A DNA stretch of 64,000 nt from Morchella semilibera (lineage: Eukaryota; Ascomycota; Pezizomycetes; Pezizales; Morchellaceae), in the NCBI GenBank assembly GCA_009192285.1, contig CM018604.1, forward strand, positions 3,162,001 to 3,226,000, in the 5' to 3' direction. Both the position numbers and the translations under genes were made by a program. Within the stretch, counting starts at the first letter, position 1. Each line of letters begins with the position of its first letter. Under the pieces are notes generated by a model. It had not been told where the DNA came from, made no database searches, and saw nothing but the letters and a program-made list of their open reading frames with translations. Positions 60,461 to 64,000 of this stretch are shown here, one piece after another.

Positions 60461-63400
60461 AGTTGGGGGCTTTTGTTTAATGGCAACATTCAGTGAGATA
60501 ATCAAGTGGCTAACAGATATAGGGTGCCTGCGTCGCTATACAGTGGACAGTCTAAAGACAAAAGTTTAGATTATGTTAAGAATATTTAAAATTAGGTATT
60601 ATCATGTTGAGAGCATTGGAATATTAGAAATCGATAGGATAGGATCGGTTAGACGAAATGAAAATCATTGAATTGCCATGGCTGCCGGTCAAAAATATTC
60701 TGTAAACATCTGTACTTCGGGATTCGGTGGTATCTTACATATCGCTTGCTATACATGCTACCAGCATATGCTTGAGGACCACCAGCACATGCAGAATGTG
60801 AATATTTGAATACTCAATACTCTCGCCCTCTCAGCTAAAAGCTGATGGAGAAGGCGTTCCGCTCCAATTCGAAGGAAGTAGGCTGCTTCGAGAAGCATCA
60901 CAGTTCCACAGAGGATCCGTCATTCTTCCGTCGCAGATGAACTTGGCTTTGGGCTCGTTCATAGAAAGAAATCTATCACAGATTTTATGTCTGAAGGATA
61001 GTGGTGGATTGATGTAAAATTCAACTCTGAGGTCGGGGAGGGTGTGGGGACGAGTCCTTGGGTGTGCTGACAGGGATCTAATCTAATCTTTGATGATTAT
61101 CTAATTATGTATATCTGTGGACCACGATTTGGGTTTTTTTTACTGAAGAGCCATATATGCCATGCGTGTGGGGTAGGATTAATGTAATAAAGACATGTAA
61201 ATTAATATGTATAGATAGTATTATTTCAAGAGATTCATATTTTGCGGCGGGGCCCTTTCTAAGAACTCAGGTCGTGGATAAGATTATTCGCCGCAACCCG
61301 ACCATGCATGGTACATGTGCTCGGGGGAGGTAAAAAGTGCTGCAAAAAAAAATGGTACTTTTACCTGCCCCGAGTACATACATCAAAGAAGTATACGTAA
61401 CGCACATATATGAATTGACAGGCTGGGGGCGCTAGACTCGGTGCTAACCAGGTCAGTCTGCTTGCAAATTTACTAACATCGACCGCTGCCATCACTCTTG
61501 GTTGTATTCTCGCCCTAAACTTGCAGTTTGGCGGTAGGTGCATGGTCATCCGCTCACTAACCTTTAAAATATTGGCTTGCCCTTGAGCATGTACTCAACA
61601 ATAGTGCCTCGGATTAAACTATTTGTCCAGTACACAAATTCATTACGAGAGTTAAAGATATGAGTGATACTCACCTCTGCACCTCCACATTTCCTCTAGA
61701 TCGTTCCCGTTTATACCTACTGTGTTTGATAGATACTCTGCACCCACCGCCTTCCGCACCTAAGACCTCTACCTCAAGGTCTCCATGCCTCTGGTGTCTA
61801 CCTTTAACACAGCTCCTTTCTGGACTCACTTGAATAAGCAGCCCACCTCGCGGCCCCTCCTCCCGATGTCCCCCCTTAACGAGATCCAACATAGGCTCTG
61901 TTTCTTATCATCTGGGACTCGTAAAAATGCGCATTGAGGGGTCCGCTCATGATTCCCCTTCCTAGATTCCTGGACCTCCTCCTATAACGCCTTTTTGTCC
62001 TTATCTTGCCCCTAGAATAGTTTCCGCGTACCTACCCCCCCCTTACTAGAACCATCCCCGCCTGACCCCCCCCCCCTCCTCCCCCGTCCTAGAATCACTC
62101 CCGTCCGATTATCTTCTCCCTCCCCTCCCATCTCACCCAGAGTTCTTCCCTCCCATATTTCTCTCGTAAAGTCACCTTTCCAGGCCCCCCCTCTCCCTCC
62201 CGTAGGGCAACTGTATTGCATCTCATTTACCTTTATAGGTATAGGCTACGTCTCCACTCCACCTTTATCCTTCACCCCTCTCTTGTAGGACTATCGTACT
62301 GCTACCACGGTCTTATTGGCCTTACCTACGCCCGGCACCACTTGCGACCGGCATAGGGAGCTTGAAGGAACAGCATATCGCGCGGGAAGCTTGGCCAAGT
62401 CCAAGTAAATGTGGGGTTATGGCCGGTATCAGGGGATATCGAACGAGTGTGGCTGTGGCAAGAATCGGTTATTTCGTTTCTGTTCTCACGAATCGCGAAT
62501 TAATAGTGGGTGAAATATATAGTAAAATGGCATCACAAATGCTTTGCCAGGGGATTTCTGGGTTGCTCCTTAGGCCAAGGATCTAAGGAGCCGTTTTATC
62601 ATTTACCTTATTTTCACCGGAGCATGTAAGATTGAGTTTCTCTGCTCATTGTTAAGTGGCACTTGTTAGTCATCAGATATATTTCTGTGGAGGTATGGCC
62701 TATACGTCGGTCTCGTTCTGATGGAGGCTGATGCTGTTCAATATATACAAGGGATCAGTGTCGGTCTTCGCTGTCACCGGAAGGAGTAAGGTAGCATATC
62801 CATTATTGATCTTTTTGATTGTCGCTATTTAGAAAAGGTTGAGACAGCTTATACATATAGCCAGCATATTTGGTGATTAAATCAGAAATAATCACCCCAG
62901 ATGATGTAGGTAGAACCATTAAGGTGGGCGTTTACTGGAGAGAGTAGCAAAATATCCGCTTAATTGCTCTCTCCCTTGGTCCAGGGTATGCATTGGAGCT
63001 TTCTTTGTTTATTATTCTTTTGAGGTGTTAGTTGTTAACGCCTGGGTGGGAGAATCTCGTTTACCCCCAAGGTTGTGCTCTCCCAGGGAGGTCCTCGGCA
63101 ACTAGATGTGTGCTAAGCCTCACTTTTTAAACCCTTACTTGATTTCAAACCCATGATCTAGACCTCTTTTCTAAGAGAATTTGCCGCGAAAGAACCGCTC
63201 TCAGATTCAGAGATGACGTACTTCTTTGAGAAATGTAGTGACGCTGGTTGCTCGCCAATAGTGAGTCTGGGTTCCCGCGTGCCTGCCAGGTAATTCCAGC
63301 CGTTTCGAGCCGCACAAACAAGATAAAACCGCATTTACAAATTATCCTTCTCATTCTGACCGCCTTGCCACCGTCCTCTAGATCCCACTTGAGATGATTT

Positions 63401-63606
63401 CGATGATTCGGTGTCTGGCCAAACCATTTCATCCTGAGGAGCTCAGAATCATATTGATCATTCTTGTCACGGCATCCTACACAAAGAGGTGCCTACTGAG
63501 GTGCGTCCATGCGCAAGCAGTACCGCAAAATGCGCCTGAGGACCGAAAACGATGAACACAGAGAGCATTCCCGGCGTATATCTGTCCTAGTATACCTGAC
63601 CATAAA
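60461..63606. other. Intergenic region without supported genes
   Basis: 3.1 kb. It has an imperfect inverted repeat (61313-61379) and a strongly C/T-biased tract (about 61670-62290) with a C11 run at 62066 and recurring CCTAGAAT-like words. The frames 62362-62586 (+) and 63145-63432 (-) are not supported. Confidence 0.5.
61313..61379. repeat. Imperfect inverted repeat, about 24-bp arms
   Basis: The left arm ATGTGCTCGGGGGAGGTAAA and onward reads, in reverse complement, almost as the right arm's ATGTACTCGGGGCAGGTAAA; the arms differ at two positions plus one extra A. An A-rich loop of about 18 bases separates them. RNA from either strand would fold into a long hairpin. It may be a MITE remnant or a small structured RNA. 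Confidence 0.65.
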
Positions 63607-64000
63607 TATCTCGCAAATAACGTCGACCTCTCGGGGGAGGAATGGATCATAATGATGCTAGGATACTTGGTAAGTTTAATTTGCTCTTCTCTGTGGATTA
63701 GATGGAGACGAATAGACGACAGCTGACCTCTCTATCAGGAACGAAAGTCGCCAGAGCGCTCCGGACTTGGCTGGCAACTGCCCTTCCCGAAAATATAGCC
63801 TTACTGCATCTTCGAATTCCGATGGACTGCTGATAGCTAGTCTGGTCACATGTGAAGATTTTCTTGTGGATGTTTGGGGGAGACAGGGTTTCAGAGCCTG
63901 GGAGAAGTAGGGTATACGTCTCAATAATGTCGCGGTCGAAGAACACCTCAAAGTCGGGGGGTCCCAGTTTGCGGTGAATTTTTCGAGTGGTGGTAAGGGC
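63607..64000 (+). pseudogene. Decayed paralogue of the 40322 gene, cut by window end
   Basis: Translation from 63607 gives YLANNVDLSGEEWI, matching RLTNNVNFLKREWI of the 40322 protein, up to a donor GTAAGT at 63670 in the same place and phase. From 63734 the peptide IRNESRQSAPDLAGNCPSRK continues with YSLTASSNSDG, then GRQGFRAWEK, matching RKYNLTASSNSDG and KRQGFNAWKV. Signs of decay: the intron is only 32 nt (71 nt in the intact gene), the frame is broken just after it, and a TAG stop follows WEK at 63908. Weak similarity continues toward the window end. The copy shows that the exon-intron structure was duplicated through DNA, not retroposed. It might still be expressed as a fragment. Confidence 0.7.

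Noticed and set aside
1-64000. CRISPR arrays, bacterial operons or ribosomal RNA genes
   Set aside because: No spaced direct repeats, Shine-Dalgarno-led gene strings or rRNA signatures were seen; the window is eukaryotic.

Overview
This window looks like nuclear DNA of a filamentous ascomycete. The reasons are short spliceosomal introns (46-118 nt; GTRNGT-type donors, CTAAC or CTGAC branch sites, TAG/CAG acceptors), a fungal-type hybrid histidine kinase, two Ser/Thr-rich GPI-anchored wall proteins, and single genes on both strands with no operons. Gene density is low for an ascomycete: about a dozen protein genes and one tRNA in 64 kb, with gaps of 2-10 kb. Many of the proteins are orphans. 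A lineage with expanded intergenic DNA, such as Pezizomycetes, would fit, but I cannot prove it from the sequence. I worked out exon structures by hand from splice signals and reading-frame continuity.

Layout. 1-311: 3' end of an unknown gene. 5392-6310 (+): Kre9/Knh1-like GPI-anchored wall protein carrying an apparent frameshift. 10058-14211 (-): seven-exon hybrid histidine kinase of about 1262 residues. 18366-18704 (-): small two-span membrane protein. 18.7-28.3 kb: nearly empty. 28341-29325 (-): four-exon Cys-rich GPI protein. 30961-32952 (-) and 34183-37906 (+): divergent pair, a Lys-rich TAF1-type zinc-knuckle protein and a 1098-residue protein with a SANT-like N-terminus and a degenerate RNase H-like C-terminus. 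40322-52102 (+): a row of five orphan genes on one strand; several share a W-x-x-W-L-x-R-I motif or other paralogous blocks, and one carries KEN-box, ABBA and CDK motifs. 49.8 and 50.4 kb: two nearly identical 119-bp tRNA-like elements with inverted termini. 53.0-53.9 kb: A-rich tract, GC-rich block, telomere-like repeats and a minisatellite. 55804-56891 (-): short-chain dehydrogenase. 57914-57984 (-): tRNA-Glu(CTC). 59798-60460 (+): orphan coiled-coil protein. About 63607-64000 (+): decayed paralogue of the 40322 gene, cut by the window edge.

How the parts fit. The histidine kinase is a complete phosphorelay sensor (sensory N-terminus, HisKA, HATPase, REC). The two GPI proteins and the dehydrogenase are ordinary surface and metabolic genes. 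The most unusual region is 31-52 kb: two nuclear-type proteins facing outwards from a shared promoter, followed by the orphan cluster. Its candidates for novelty are the pseudo-RNase H protein, the W-motif family (with a pseudogene copy 23 kb away) and the protein with cell-cycle degrons. Genome-wide signals also show: the palindrome TACATGTA occurs far more often than expected, and G or C runs of 10 or more are common between genes.
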